This document shows, piece by piece, positions 24,593 to 36,743 of a DNA stretch of 64,000 nucleotides (position 1 is the first letter of the stretch; each line of letters starts with the position of its first letter). Under the pieces are notes generated by a model. It worked only from the letters and a program-made list of their open reading frames with translations, ran no database searches and was not told the origin of the DNA. Source of the DNA: Strigamia acuminata (Eukaryota; Arthropoda; Chilopoda; Geophilomorpha; Linotaeniidae). Location: assembly GCA_949358305.1 (NCBI GenBank), contig OX442323.1, positions 248,001-312,000 of the forward strand. Reading direction: 5' to 3'. The position numbers and the translations under genes are program-made.

Positions 24593-27108
24593 CATTCCAA
24601 CAAGCTAATCTGATTTTTGTAGCAGCCGGCATGGAACTCGCCAAGTGGCAGACCAATTCGCCAGAACTAAGAACAAAATTTCGCGAGGAAAATCCCACTG
24701 ACTCTCAGCTGATGTCAGATGAAGAGACCAAAGTGTTGGGAGTCAAGTGGAACCCAAACTCGGACGAATTGGGTCTAGCGGTCGAAGAAACTTGCCCATC
24801 TTGCAAGAAAACAACAAAAAGAGAAGTAATAAAAATAACGTCTCAAATATTCGACCCTTTAGGATTTGCCACGCCATTCACGGTGACTGCACGAATGTTC
24901 TTCCAATCCCTGTGGCTCAAGAACATGCCATGGGACGACGAATTGGGCAACGAATTGCTCACCGACTGGAAAAAATGGACCGACCAAATTCCCACGTTGA
25001 GATACATTCAAATTCCACGATGGTTAGGATTGGACGAGTTCGACCAGTGTGAAGTGCACATATTTTGCGACGCGAGTCCGAAGGCATACGGAGCAGTGGC
25101 CTATATACAGAACAGTACTGGTGATTTGATCAAAACAAATTTTATAATTTCAAAGTGTCGTGTAGCTCCTGTCAAACCACTAACTCTACCAAAACTTGAA
25201 CTCATGGGAGCATTGATTGCTGTGCGCCTCTCCGACCAAATTAAGGAGTTGGTGACACCAAGTGAAATGTTTTTTTGGACAGATTCGCAGATATGCCTCC
25301 ACTGGATAGGAAACACGTCCAAACGACCACCAACATTCGTGCATAATCGAGTCTTGGAGATAAGAGAAAAATCAAGAATTGAAGAATGGAAACACGTGCC
25401 TGGAATTGAAAATCCAGCCGACCGCCTGACGAGGGGAATGGACGCGGAAGCAATGATATCCGACCGACTTTGGTGGCAGGGACCGGACTGGCTGCGCGGA
25501 AGTCGCCAGAACTGGCCAAAAGCGCCATCGAATACAGTCGAGGAGCAAGACGATGAAGAAACTGCAGAAATCCACGTCGAGGCGGTACAAACAACAACAA
25601 CTAACATTTTTCCGTTTGACAGGTTTGGATCGCTGTCAAAGGCAATCCGAACGCTGGCATGGGTTTTTAGGTTCGCAGACAATGCTGGAAAGCAACAAGC
25701 AGATGCCAGTCAACGCGATCGAGGCCCATTGAAAGCAGCCGAGCTGAAACGCGCGAAATTCAATTTGATTAAAATTGCGCAAACGGAAGTTTATGGCCGA
25801 GAGATCGAGGGAATGAGGAATGGCAAATCGGTGCATGGAGAGTCAAAACTGCGAGACCTGAATCCACGACTAAACGAAATGGGACTGATCGAGCTGCGAA
25901 ACAGACTGCATGAATCGCGAGATTTGCCCACTGCCACTCAACCTTTGATTTTGCCACCTAAACACAAACTGACTGAACTAATTTTGCGATTTTCACATTT
26001 ACAGGTCCTCCATTGCGGACTGACGTCCACGCTATCCAAATTTCGAGAAAACTACTGGACACCATCCGCAAGGAGGACCTTGAAGACGATGTTGGAACGA
26101 TGCGTCGTCTGCAAAAAAATCAACGGCCGTCTGATGCGAGAAGTGCCAGGCGCCCTCCCAGCCGACAGGACGTCAAAAACTCAACCGTTTGCAGTCACCG
26201 GAGTCGACTTCGCGGGACCAATAATAGTGAAGGGACGGAAAACTAAAGCGTACGTAGCTGTATTTACCTGTGCAACAATTCGAGCCGTCCATTTGGAATT
26301 GGTGCCCTCGCTAGCAACAACAGACTTTTTGGGGGCATTCGAGCGCTTTATTGGTCGCCGAGGGCTTCCGAAAACGATGTACAGCGACAACGGAACTACA
26401 TTCCACCGCGCCCACAAAGAGCTCGCCTCACTCTTAAACCACACGAAGGACGAGACGTTTCGAAATTACTTGGCCCAAAAGGGCATCGATTGGAAGTTCA
26501 TCGTCGAAAACGGACCGTGGTGGGGCGGGTTCTGGGAGAGGATGGTGCAGACGGTCAAGAGGTGCTTAAGGAAAGCTATCGGTTCGGCACACTTGAACTT
26601 TTACCAACTCGGAACTTTTCTTGTGCAAACCGAAGCAGTAATAAATCGCAGACCGATCACATATGTATACGACGATCCAAACGAAATTGAGCCACTTACG
26701 CCCGCACATTTTCTGACCGGTGTGATGTTGACTCACCTACCTGACTCGGGAGCATCAGACAGCCTCGAACCGACTCAGAAACAATTCATTCGACAATGGC
26801 GCTACCAACAGCGTGTGTTGCTCTCATTCTGGAATCGTTGGTCTCGGGAATATTTGACGGATCTGAAAATTCAAACGGGCAAACCAGGCGTGCGAGAACT
26901 CCAGTTGAACGACGTCGTTATAATTGAGGAACCATTCAAACCACGTCTAAAATGGAAGATGGGTAGAGTGGTCGAAGTTAAGCAGGGTCGAGATAATAAA
27001 ATCAGATCATGTGAGATGGTGCTCGCTAATGGAGAACATTTACGTCGACCGATACAACGTCTTGTGCGTTTGGAAGTAGAGTCAAGTGATCCCCGCCCGG
27101 CAGTGTGA
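24535..27108 (+). pseudogene. BEL/Pao RT C-terminus, RNase H and integrase, copy 2
   Basis: This 857-residue frame overlaps the preceding one by 58 bases, with the same -1 offset as copy 1. It carries the end of the reverse transcriptase, the A17-type region, RNase H (D179, E222, D250, D296), the integrase zinc site (H488, H493, C523, C526) and the acidic triad D558, D618, E668. It ends inside the 3' LTR. At residues 244 and 768 it has E and R where copy 1 has K and C. R768 in 'WSREYL' context is what I would expect of the family, so copy 1 probably carries the derived change there. Confidence 0.92.
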
Positions 27109-27625
27109 AAATCGGATGATTTTACGCGTGAATTATTATTTGAGTTTCATTTATATTGTTTAAATTAGTATTGTTGATTTATATTTCTATTTTTTACTTG
27201 TGATTTTTTAATATTGAATTTATGATTTATTTGATTTGTGTATTTGATTTCGATGTTACATTTTTATATTATAATGTATTTTGTATTTCCATTGAGATGT
27301 GTTGACCTGTTCTTTTATTGGAATCTTAACTTGTTAATCCCTTTTAATCCCTTTGCATTCCTCTGCTCGAACACGTCATTCCCCTATCTTACGGATGCTT
27401 GTGATTGGTTCTGTGAACCGTGTCATTTGCATTTCCTTTTCCTTTTTTGAATAGAATAAACTCAGTGTACTTTTTCAACTAAAACTGTGTGGTCGTGCCT
27501 CCTTTATACTCCATCGCCATCTTGGACTTCAACGCGATTTTCAACTGTTACATCCACTTGTAGTCAAGGACTTTAGAAATTGATTGGTAAATTTGAAATA
27601 TCTTTTATTTGCTTCAAGTTTAACA
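27104..27625 (+). repeat. 3' LTR of BEL/Pao copy 2 (522 bp)
   Basis: TG...CA repeat with the T at offset 392 (27496) shared with the 3' LTR of copy 1. The duplication CCACA follows at 27626-27630. It holds AATAAA at 27455-27460. Confidence 0.95.
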
Positions 27626-30600
27626 CCACAAGACCAATATTTCTGAATGTTCAGAAATAGTGTTTAAACCTTAGTAGAAGGCTCCAATGTAAGTTTTAGA
27701 AACATCTAACTAATGATTTGGGAGAATAGACTTTTGATCTCATCACAGTTGACTTAGCACAAACACCACAAGTCCAATGTCTCTGAATGTTCAGAAATAG
27801 TGTTTAAACCCTAGTAGAAGCCTTCAATTTAAATTTTAGCAACATCCAAGCACTGATTTGGGAGAATAGACTTTTGATCTCATCACAGATGACTTAGCAC
27901 AAACATCACAAGACCAATGTCTCTGAATGTTCAGAAATAGGGTTTAAACCTTAGTAGAAGGCTCCAATGTAAGTTTTAGAAACATCTAACTAATGATTTG
28001 GGAGAATAGACTTTTGATCTCATCACAGTTGACTTAGCACAAACACCACAAGACCAATGTCTCTGAATGTTCAGAAATAGCGTTTAAACATTAGTAGAAG
28101 GCTCCAATGTAAGTTTTAGAAACATCTAACTAATGATTTGGGAGAATAGACTTTTGATCTCATCACAGTTGACTTAGCACAAACACCACAACACCAATGT
28201 TTCTGAATGTTCAGAAATAGTGTTTAAACCTTAGTAGAAGGCTCCAATGTAAGTTTTAGAAACATCTAACCAATGATTTGGGAGAATAGACTTTTGATCT
28301 CATCACAGTTGACTTAGCACAAACACCACAAGTCCAATGTCTCTGAATGTTCAGAAATAGTGTTTAAACCTTAGTAGAAGGCTCCAATGTAAGTTTTAGA
28401 AACATCTAACTAATGATTTGGGAGAATAGACTTTTGATCTCATCACAGTTGACTTAGCACAAACACCACAAGACCAATGTTTCTGAATGTTCAGAAATAG
28501 TGTTTAAACCTTAGTAGAAGGCTCCAATGTAAGTTTTAGAAACATCTAACCAATGATTTGGGAGAATAGACTTTTGATCTCATCACAGTTGACTTAGCAC
28601 AAACACCACAAGTCCAATGTCTCTGAATGTTCAGAAATAGTGTTTAAACCCTAGTAGAAGCCTTCAATTTAAATTTTAGCAACATCCAAGCACTGATTTG
28701 GGAGAATAGACTTTTGATCTCATCACAGATGACTTAGCACAAACACCACAAGACCAATGTCTCTGAATGTTCAGAAATAGGGTTTAAACCTTAGTAGAAG
28801 GCTCCAATGTAAGTTTTAGAAACATCTAACTAATCATTTGGGAGAATAGACTTTTGATCTCATCACAGTTGACTTAGCACAAACACCACAAGACCAATGT
28901 CTCTGAATGTTCAGAAATAGCGTTTAAACCTTAGTAGAAGGCTCTAATGTAAGTTTTAGAAACATCTAACTAATGATTTGGGAGAATAGACTTTTGATCT
29001 CATCACAGTTGACTTAGCACAAACACCACAACACCAATGTTTCTGAATGTTCAGAAATAGTGTTTAAACCTTAGTAGAAGGCTCCAATGTAAGTTTTAGA
29101 AACATCTAACTAATGATTTGGGAGAATAGACTTTTGATCTCATCACAGTTGACTTAGCACAAACACCACAAGACCAATATTTCTGAATGTTCAGAAATAG
29201 TGTTTAAACCTTAGTAGAAGGCTCCAATGTAAGTTTTAGAAACATCTAACCAATGATTTGGGAGAATAGACTTTTGATCTCATCACAGTTGACTTAGCAC
29301 AAACACCACAAGACCAATGTCTCTGAATGTTCAGAAATAGGGTTTAAACCTTAGTAGAAGGCTCCAATGTAAGTTTTAGAAACATCTAACTAATGATTTG
29401 GGAGAATAGACTTTTGATCTCATCACAGTTGACTTAGCACAAACACCACAAGACCAATGTCTCTGAATGTTCAGAAATAGCGTTTAAACATTAGTAGAAG
29501 GCTCCAATGTAAGTTTTAGAAACATCTAACTAATGATTTGGGAGAATAGACTTTTGATCTCATCACAGTTGACTTAGCACAAACACCACAACACCAATGT
29601 TTCTGAATGTTCAGAAATAGTGTTTAAACCTTAGTAGAAGGCTCCAATGTAAGTTTTAGAAACATCTAACCAATGATTTGGGAGAATAGACTTTTGATCT
29701 CATCACAGTTGACTTAGCACAAACACCACAAGTCCAATGTCTCTGAATGTTCAGAAATAGTGTTTAAACCTTAGTAGAAGGCTCCAATGTAAGTTTTAGA
29801 AACATCTAACTAATGATTTGGGAGAATAGACTTTTGATCTCATCACAGTTGACTTAGCACAAACACCACAAGACCAATGTTTCTGAATGTTCAGAAATAG
29901 TGTTTAAACCTTAGTAGAAGGCTCCAATGTAAGTTTTAGAAACATCTAACCAATGATTTGGGAGAATAGACTTTTGATCTCATCACAGTTGACTTAGCAC
30001 AAACACCACAAGACCAATGTCTCTGAATGTTCAGAAATAGGGTTTAAACCTTAGTAGAAGGCTCCAATGTAAGTTTTAGAAACATCTAACTAATGATTTG
30101 GGAGAATAGACTTTTGATCTCATCACAGTTGACTTAGCACAAACACCACAAGACCAATGTCTCTGAATGTTCAGAAATAGCGTTTAAACATTAGTAGAAG
30201 GCTCCAATGTAAGTTTTAGAAACATCTAACTAATGATTTGGGAGAATAGACTTTTGATCTCATCACAGTTGACTTAGCACAAACACCACAACACCAATGT
30301 TTCTGAATGTTCAGAAATAGTGTTTAAACCTTAGTAGAAGGCTCCAATGTAAGTTTTAGAAACATCTAACCAATGATTTGGGAGAATAGACTTTTGATCT
30401 CATCACAGTTGACTTAGCACAAACACCACAAGTCCAATGTCTCTGAATGTTCAGAAATAGTGTTTAAACCTTAGTAGAAGGCTCCAATGTAAGTTTTAGA
30501 AACATCTAACTAATGATTTGGGAGAATAGACTTTTGATCTCATCACAGTTGACTTAGCACAAACACCACAAGACCAATGTTTCTGAATGTTCAGAAATAG

Positions 30601-32263
30601 TGTTTAAACCTTAGTAGAAGGCTCCAATGTAAGTTTTAGAAACATCTAACCAATGATTTGGGAGAATAGACTTTTGATCTCATCACAGTTGACTTAGCAC
30701 AAACACCACAAGTCCAATGTCTCTGAATGTTCAGAAATAGTGTTTAAACCCTAGTAGAAGCCTTCAATTTAAATTTTAGCAACATCCAAGCACTGATTTG
30801 GGAGAATAGACTTTTGATCTCATCACAGATGACTTAGCACAAACACCACAAGACCAATGTCTCTGAATGTTCAGAAATAGGGTTTAAACCTTAGTAGAAG
30901 GCTCCAATGTAAGTTTTAGAAACATCTAACTAATCATTTGGGAGAATAGACTTTTGATCTCATCACAGTTGACTTAGCACAAACACCACAAGACCAATGT
31001 CTCTGAATGTTCAGAAATAGCGTTTAAACCTTAGTAAAAGGCTCCAATGTAAGTTTTAGAAACATCTAACTAATGATTTGGGAGAATAGACTTTTGATCT
31101 CATCACAGTTGACTTAGCACAAACACCACAACACCAATGTTTCTGAATGTTCAGAAATAGTGTTTAAACCTTAGTAGAAGGCTCCAATGTAAGTTTTAGA
31201 AACATCTAACCAATGATTTGGAAGAATAGACTTTTGATCTCATCACAGTTGACTTAGCACAAACACCACAAGACCAATATTTCTGAATGTTCAGAAATAG
31301 TGTTTAAACCTTAGTAGAAGGCTCCAATGTAAGTTTTAGAAACATCTAACCAATGATTTGGGAGAATAGACTTTTGATCTCATCACAGTTGACTTAGCAC
31401 AAACACCACAAGACCAATGTCTCTGAATGTTCAGAAATAGGGTTTAAACCTTAGTAGAAGGCTCCAATGTAAGTTTTAGAAACATCTAACTAATGATTTG
31501 GGAGAATAGACTTTTGATCTCATCACAGTTGACTTAGCACAAACACCACAAGACCAATGTCTCTGAATGTTCAGAAATAGCGTTTAAACATTAGTAGAAG
31601 GCTCCAATGTAAGTTTTAGAAACATCTAACTAATGATTTGGGAGAATAGACTTTTGATCTCATCACAGTTGACTTAGCACAAACACCACAAGATTAATGT
31701 CTCTGAATGTTCAGAAATAGTGTTTAAACCTTAGTAGAAGGCTCCAATGTAAGTTTTAGAAACATCTAACTAATGATTTGGGAGAATAGACTTTTGATCT
31801 CATCACAGTTGACTTAGCACAAACACCACAAGACCAATGTCTCTGAATGTTCAGAAATAGTGTTTAAACCTTAGTAGAAGGCTCCAATGTAAGTTTTAGA
31901 AACATCTAACTAATGATTTGGGAGAATAGACTTTTGATCTCATCACAGTTGACTTAGCACAAACACCACAAGACCAATGTTTCTGAATGTTCAGAAATAG
32001 TGTTTAAACCTTAGTAGAAGGCTCCAATGTAAGTTTTAGAAACATCTAACTAATGATTTGGGAGAATAGACTTTTGATCTCATCACAGTTGACTTAGCAC
32101 AAACACCACAAGTCTAATGTCTCTGAATGTTCAGAAATAGTGTTTAAACCTTAGTAGAAGCCTTCAATTTAAATTTTAGCAACATCCAAGCACTGATTTG
32201 GGAGAATAGACTTTTGATCTCATCACAGTTGACTTAGCACAAACACCACAAGTCCAATGTCTC
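27626..32263. repeat. Satellite block between copy 2 and the first 1.5-kb insert
   Basis: Thirty-three 140-bp monomers of types A and B, then the first 19 bases of the type C monomer that is split by the insert. The block has no intact type C monomer, unlike every other long block here. A sub-block (agacc-gcgttt, acacc-tttc, agtcc, agacc-tttc) recurs several times between about 28045 and 30700. No unique sequence or genes. Confidence 0.96.
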
Positions 32264-32531
32264 TGAACCAATTCGTTGTTGCGGTCGATCAACTCCGAAT
32301 CGTAAAGAATGGCAAGTTGGCTTACGCGCGGCCTTGCCCAAGGTCGTATAGCTATTTTAGTACGAAAACCGTACGGAATCACAACAAAACTGGAGAGAAA
32401 GGCATTGTTGTTGCAGACGATTCTAGTGGTATTCCATTGTATTAGGTGAATTAGGTATCCAGGTAATAGCTGCATCATCTGTCAGCTGTGGAAATTGGCT
32501 TTTCTACTCACTAGCCATGGAAATGTAGGCT

Positions 32532-32539
32532 TATAAATA
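32532..32539 (+). promoter_or_regulatory. TATA-box-like TATAAATA in the insert
   Basis: A perfect TATAWAWR match, conserved in all four copies (offsets +4480, +7700, +11340). If the insert is an LTR on the + strand, this would place U3 at about 270 bp. No start site can be shown from sequence alone. Confidence 0.3.
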
Positions 32540-32702
32540 AAAATATCCAAGAGTTAAAACTAAACAACTTCTTTAATGAACGGTTAGATGATAACTGAAT
32601 AAAATACACGAATGTAATTGGCCCTCAAGGGAGCCGCACATGCGCAATACCGAAAATGGCACGCGCCGAGCCGATTAGCGGCGAAATACAGACTCAAAAA
32701 TT

Positions 32703-32724
32703 CTCCGTTGTCATGGCAACGGAG
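32703..32724. promoter_or_regulatory. 22-bp near-palindrome containing an RFX X-box-like motif
   Basis: Arms CTCCGTTG and CAACGGAG are perfect 8-bp inverted repeats around TCATGG, with one mismatched pair inside. The core GTTGTCATGGCAAC (32707-32720) fits the RFX X-box pattern. All four copies keep it. Binding is inferred from motif similarity. Confidence 0.4.
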
Positions 32725-32906
32725 GAAAACGAAATACAGGCAAAGTTGACAAATTGTGAAATTAGCACGGATTACAGTTTGTAATATATCAAAATGACCG
32801 CAAGAATGCAGTGAATAAAAAAGCTAATCATAACAATTCGATTCAATAAGTAAAACAATGAAAACGAAGCACAAAACAATGATCGTGTAGCAGACAATCG
32901 CAATAG

Positions 32907-32934
32907 CCAATCACAGGCAAGTATGATGACGTAA
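32907..32934 (+). promoter_or_regulatory. CCAAT box plus CRE-like TGACGTAA
   Basis: AGCCAATCAC (CCAAT at 32907-32911) fits the NF-Y consensus. TGACGTAA (32927-32934), an ATF/CRE-like site, lies 15 bases further on. Close pairing of these two motifs is common in animal promoters. Conserved in the four copies. Confidence 0.35.
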
Positions 32935-33080
32935 CCGTAAGATTTGAATTTAAAATGGCTTTAAAACACAAAATAACATAAGAATTCAGGTTAAAAAACA
33001 TCGTAAACAAATAGTAAAATCAATTCATTCAATATACATCGTAAACAAATTGAAATAAAAACGAATTACCGATAATTTCC

Positions 33081-33092
33081 AACATGGCGGCC
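33081..33092 (+). promoter_or_regulatory. YY1-like AACATGGCGGCC motif
   Basis: The AANATGGCGGC pattern typical of YY1 sites near animal transcription starts is present once per insert. It also provides an ATG that opens a 76-codon frame; that frame is not recognisable as a protein. Confidence 0.3.
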
Positions 33093-33428
33093 TCGAACGT
33101 CATATTGGCGGTAAAACCAGTACATTTGAAATTAGATACACAGAATGTTAATAAAAACCACATAGGAATGTTAAATAAAATTAGGAAATGTTATTTCCTG
33201 CACAAAATCACACTATTTATTCAACACAACACTTTGAAAATAGATCGTAAGCCGCACGAACCGAACATTATCGGCCGCGCCCATGCGGTGGCCGACAACG
33301 AACGTTCGCACTGACGAAACGAAAACACTTGGGCAATAATAAAGCACACCAGTCGAAAGAGCAGACAAAAATTAGTTGAAAGCAATTGTGAATAGAATTC
33401 TTAACAACTCGGAAAGTATAGAACGAAA

Positions 33429-33476
33429 CGTTAGAAGTTCTAACGAAACGAGACTAGTAATGGAAAAATGACGTCA
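33429..33476. promoter_or_regulatory. 17-bp perfect palindrome and full CRE (TGACGTCA)
   Basis: CGTTAGAA-G-TTCTAACG at 33429-33445 is a perfect inverted repeat with 8-bp arms. TGACGTCA at 33469-33476 is a complete palindromic CRE. Both are unchanged in the other three copies (for example the CRE at 37949-37956). Confidence 0.35.
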
Positions 33477-33791
33477 CGCGTGTAGCGTAACTGAACTGCA
33501 CTTCGACGAATGTACCTAAAATTGCCGAAAATCATGAAAATGCATAAGAAAACAATGAGAAATGACACAAAGCTTCAAAAACACTTGAAATAACAGTAAA
33601 TTAAAATGTAATATCAACACAAAAGACACTAAAAATACTGAAAACACTAGAAAATGTTTTAATAAGATAAAACCTGAAAAGCAATAAATGAAAATATTAG
33701 GCAAAAACTCAATTACACTATGAATATTTATTATGACATAAAACACAGTAATAAATGCAATTTCTAAAATATTTCCACGTTGTTTGCAACA

Positions 33792-36743
33792 GTCTCTGAA
33801 TGTTCAGAAATAGTGTTTAAACCTTAGTAGAAGCCTTCAATGTAAGTTTTAGCAACATCCAAGCAATACATTTTGAAAAAAAAAATTTGAGCTTATTTCA
33901 CATCGCAGTTGACTTAGCACAAACACCACAAGACCAATGTCTCTGAATGTTCAGAAATAGTGTTTAAACCTTAGTAGAAGGCTCCAATGTAAGTTTTAGA
34001 AACATCTAACTAATGATTTGGAAGAATAGACTTTTGATCTCATCACAGTTGACTTAGCACAAACACCACAAGACCAATGTTTCTGAATGTTCAGAAATAG
34101 TGTTTAAACCTTAGTAGAAGGCTCCAATGTAAGTTTTAGAAACATCTAACCAATGATTTGGGAGAATAGACTTTTGATCTCATCACAGTTGACTTAGCAC
34201 AAACACCACAAGACCAATGTCTCTGAATGTTCAGAAATAGTGTTTAAACCTTAGTAGAAGGCTCCAATGTAAGTTTTAGAAACATCTAACTAATGATTTG
34301 GGAGAATAGACTTTTGATCTCATCACAGTTGACTTAGCACAAACACCACAAGACCAATGTTTCTGAATGTTCAGAAATAGTGTTTAAACCTTAGTAGAAG
34401 GCTCCAATGTAAGTTTTAGAAACATCTAACCAATGATTTGGGAGAATAGATTTTTGATCTCATCACAGTTGACTTAGCACAAACACCACAACACCAATGT
34501 TTCTGAATGTTCAGAAATAGTGTTTAAACCTTAGTAGAAGGCTCCAATGTAAGTTTTAGAAACATCTAACCAATGATTTGGGAGAATAGACTTTTGATCT
34601 CATCACAGTTGACTTAGCACAAACACCACAAGACCAATGTCTCTGAATGTTCAGAAATAGGGTTTAAACCTTAGTAGAAGGCTCCAATGTAAGTTTTAGA
34701 AACATCTAACTAATGATTTGGGAGAATAGACTTTTGATCTCATCACAGTTGACTTAGCACAAACACCACAAGACCAATGTCTCTGAATGTTCAGAAATAG
34801 CGTTTAAACATTAGTAGAAGGCTCCAATGTAAGTTTTAGAAACATCTAACTAATGATTTGGGAGAATAGACTTTTGATTTCATCACAGTTGACTTAGCAC
34901 AAACACCACAACACCAATGTTTCTGAATGTTCAGAAATAGTGTTTAAACCTTAGTAGAAGGCTCCAATGTAAGTTTTAGAAACATCTAACCAATGATTTG
35001 GGAGAATAGACTTTTGATCTCATCACAGTTGACTTAGCACAAACACCACAAGTCCAATGTCTCTGAATGTTCAGAAATAGTGTTTAAACCTTAGTAGAAG
35101 GCTCCAATGTAAGTTTTAGAAACATCTAACTAATGATTTGGGAGAATAGACTTTTGATCTCATCACAGTTGACTTAGCACAAACACCACAAGACCAATGT
35201 CTCTGAATGTTCAGAAATAGCGTTTAAACATTAGTAGAAGGCTCCAATGTAAGTTTTTGAAACATCTAACTAATGATTTGGGAGAATAGACTTTTGATCT
35301 CATCACAGTTGACTTAACACAAACACCACAACACCAATGTTTCTGAATGTTCAGAAATAGTGTTTAAACCTTAGTAGAAGGCTCCAATGTAAGTTTTAGA
35401 AACATCTAACCAATGATTTGGGAGAATAGACTTTTGATCTCATCACAGTTGACTTAGCACAAACACCACAAGTCCAATGTCTCTGAATGTTCAGAAATAG
35501 TGTTTAAACCTTAGTAGAAGGCTCCAATGTAAGTTTTAGAAACATCTAACTAATGATTTGGGAGAATAGACTTTTGATCTCATCACAGTTGACTTAGCAC
35601 AAACACCACAAGACCAATGTTTCTGAATGTTCAGAAATAGTGTTTAAACCTTAGTAGAAGGCTCCAATGTAAGTTTTAGAAACATCTAACTAATGATTTG
35701 GGAGAATAGACTTTTGATCTCATCACAGTTGACTTAGCACAAACACCACAAGACCAATGTCTCTGAATGTTCAGAAATAGCGTTTAAACATTAGTAGAAG
35801 GCTCCAATGTAAGTTTTTGAAACATCTAACTAATGATTTGGGAGAATAGACTTTTGATCTCATCACAGTTGACTTAACACAAACACCACAACACCAATGT
35901 TTCTGAATGTTCAGAAATAGTGTTTAAACCTTAGTAGAAGGCTCCAATGTAAGTTTTAGAAACATCTAACCAATGATTTGGGAGAATAGACTTTTGATCT
36001 CATCACAGTTGACTTAGCACAAACACCACAAGTCCAATGTCTCTGAATGTTCAGAAATAGTGTTTAAACCTTAGTAGAAGGCTCCAATGTAAGTTTTAGA
36101 AACATCTAACTAATGATTTGGGAGAATAGACTTTTGATCTCATCACAGTTGACTTAGCACAAACACCACAAGACCAATGTTTCTGAATGTTCAGAAATAG
36201 TGTTTAAACCTTAGTAGAAGGCTCCAATGTAAGTTTTAGAAACATCTAACTAATGATTTGGGAGAATAGACTTTTGATCTCATCACAGTTGACTTAGCAC
36301 AAACACCACAAGACCAATGTCTCTGAATGTTCAGAAATAGTGTTTAAACCTTAGTAGAAGGCTCCAATGTAAGTTTTAGAAACATCTAACTAATGATTTG
36401 GGAGAATAGACTTTTGATCTCATCACAGTTGACTTAGCACAAACACCACAAGACCAATGTTTCTGAATGTTCAGAAATAGTGTTTAAACCTTAGTAGAAG
36501 GCTCCAATGTAAGTTTTAGAAACATCTAACTAATGATTTGGGAGAATAGACTTTTGATCTCATCACAGTTGACTTAGCACAAACACCACAAGTCTAATGT
36601 CTCTGAATGTTCAGAAATAGTGTTTAAACCTTAGTAGAAGCCTTCAATTTAAATTTTAGCAACATCCAAGCACTGATTTGGGAGAATAGACTTTTGATCT
36701 CATCACAGTTGACTTAGCACAAACACCACAAGTCCAATGTCTC
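33792..36743. repeat. Satellite between inserts 1 and 2
   Basis: The remainder of the split type C monomer, twenty 140-bp monomers, and the first part of the next split C monomer. Insert-to-insert period is 4,480 bp. The A-tract of the first C monomer reads A10T3 instead of A9T4. A 560-bp order (agacc-gcgttt, acacc, agtcc, agacc-tttc) occurs three times, twice with the rare 'gttttTga' and 'cttaacac' changes. No genes. Confidence 0.96.

Larger units (their letters stand above)
21256..27625 (+). mobile_element. BEL/Pao LTR retrotransposon, copy 2 (6,370 bp)
   Basis: It is nearly identical to copy 1, exactly 7,921 bp downstream in the same orientation, with the same CCACA duplication (21251-21255 and 27626-27630). 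The internal region is one base longer because of an extra G at 23229-23231. I noticed only about eight further base differences over the whole element. It carries the same LTR pair difference as copy 1 (A at 21648, T at 27496) and the same break inside the reverse transcriptase. These shared marks show it arose by duplication of a segment that already contained the element. Confidence 0.96.
32264..33791. mobile_element. Unidentified 1,528-bp insert, copy 1 (solo-LTR-like)
   Basis: Non-satellite DNA that splits a 147-bp type C monomer. Under a solo-LTR reading it runs TGAACCAATTCG...TTTGCAACA, flanked by GTCTC on both sides (32259-32263, 33792-33796). The flanking match actually extends to GTCTCTGAA, so an element of 32268-33791 or 33792 with an 8-9 bp duplication is also possible. 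I see no matching terminal inverted repeats, no poly-A end and no recognisable protein. The + strand is A-rich in its second half. It contains TATAAATA, a near-palindromic X-box, CCAAT and two CRE-like motifs. Private changes include 'ccttgccc' where the others have 'cctcgccc'. Confidence 0.85.

Noticed and set aside
32176-32478. 100-codon minus-strand frame at the left edge of each 1.5-kb insert (and a 62-codon + strand frame overlapping it)
   Set aside because: Both cross the junction between insert and satellite, so part of each 'protein' is satellite. Their repetition only reflects copying of the insert, and I recognise no domain.
33084-33314. 76-codon frame starting at the YY1-like ATG in the insert (also 37564, 40784, 44424), and the minus-strand 76-codon frame at 33516-33746
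   Set aside because: Short, no domain and no conservation beyond near-identical copies. The minus-strand frame is hydrophobic only because the DNA is T-rich there. Kept as a remote possibility only.
32264-33791. Helitron or non-LTR retroposon identity of the 1.5-kb insert
   Set aside because: A target duplication is present, the ends are not TC...CTRR, and there is no poly-A or simple-repeat tail at the right end. The short GTTGTTTGCAAC hairpin near the right end alone is not enough.
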